Shown here: positions 55,911 through 55,961 of the stretch, one piece after another | Numbering within the stretch: position 1 is the stretch's first letter | Layout of the letters: every line of letters starts with the position of its first letter | Assembly (NCBI GenBank): GCA_023300375.1 | Contig: JALZWO010000047.1 | Span: 1 to 55,961, forward strand | Origin: Granulosicoccus sp. | GTDB lineage: Bacteria > Pseudomonadota > Gammaproteobacteria > Granulosicoccales > Granulosicoccaceae | Direction of reading: 5' to 3' | DNA length: 55,961 nt | Notes under the pieces: generated by a model | Seen by the model: only the letters and a program-made list of their open reading frames with translations | Database searches by the model: none | Told to the model about the DNA's origin: nothing | Translations under genes and position numbers: made by a program

Positions 55911-55961
55911 CTAAAGCTCTGTCTCAGGCTCAGTCGTTGTCTCAGGCTCAGTCGTTGTCTC
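55911..55961 (-). CDS. Partial frame ending in EPETTT repeats (C-terminus only)
   Basis: The reverse strand is open from the right edge to TAG at 55911-55913, reading ETTTEPETTTEPETEL. It may be the tail of a gene that starts outside the window; acidic Thr/Pro repeats are common at the ends of surface proteins. Only 16 residues are visible, so the call is tentative. Confidence 0.4.
   Translation of the reverse strand, partial: ETTTEPETTTEPETEL
55921..55961. repeat. 18-bp tandem repeat at the window edge
   Basis: The unit GTCTCAGGCTCAGTCGTT occurs twice in full (55921-55938, 55939-55956), plus a partial third copy cut by the edge. The period is a multiple of three, so copy number can change without a frameshift. 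Confidence 0.85.

Overview
This 56 kb window looks like an ordinary chromosome segment of a free-living, probably marine gammaproteobacterium. The basis is the operon set: carA-carB-greA, aceE-aceF-lpd, sdhCDAB-sdhE-ygfX, pdxJ-acpS, argA, parE, mtaB, ubiX and a UbiH-type hydroxylase. Base composition is close to 50% GC by eye. E3 carries its own lipoyl domain, and an SDHAF4-type assembly factor sits beside sdhCDAB, which is unusual for the textbook enteric gammaproteobacteria. An Arenicella/Granulosicoccus-like lineage is a guess only. I saw no rRNA, tRNA, CRISPR array, prophage or insertion sequence.

Left part (1-20.8 kb). On the minus strand lie a truncated SDR gene and an IalB-like secreted protein, followed by mixed single genes: aldose epimerase, membrane PDZ protein, glycerophosphodiesterase, an M48-type membrane protein that has lost its catalytic residues, a HugZ-like protein, a GNAT acetyltransferase and a patatin. 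Next come a UbiH-type monooxygenase behind a giant Nma111-like double protease, argA, ubiX with a Lon-N-domain gene, and a 1344-residue membrane-anchored coiled coil ending in an OmpA domain. The mtaB tRNA methylthiotransferase gene closes this part.

Middle (20.8-44.4 kb). The pyruvate dehydrogenase genes are preceded by overlapping dyads on a good promoter match and followed by a double-hairpin repeat. Then come a DUF3461 gene, an orphan HyuA, a PilE-type pilin, a Trm112-like gene, two secreted proteins (one a Tat-exported DUF882 peptidase), carA-carB-greA, a metallo-beta-lactamase-fold hydrolase, a degenerate receiver protein of unknown function, parE, a thioredoxin-TPR protein, a DUF2007/zinc-ribbon gene and ygfZ.

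Right part (44.4-56 kb). An SDHAF4-like gene with its own terminator precedes sdhC-sdhD-sdhA-(23-codon ORF)-sdhB-sdhE-ygfX, so two kinds of SdhA assembly factor flank one succinate dehydrogenase. After pdxJ-acpS comes the most unusual neighbourhood. A GH16 lipoprotein whose catalytic motif is broken is co-directional with, and 13 nt from, a modular outer-membrane barrel of unrecognised family. Divergent from this pair is a second GH16 lipoprotein with an intact motif. I read the three as a candidate cell-surface polysaccharide system. The window ends in a hexapeptide-coding tandem repeat that is probably the tail of another gene.
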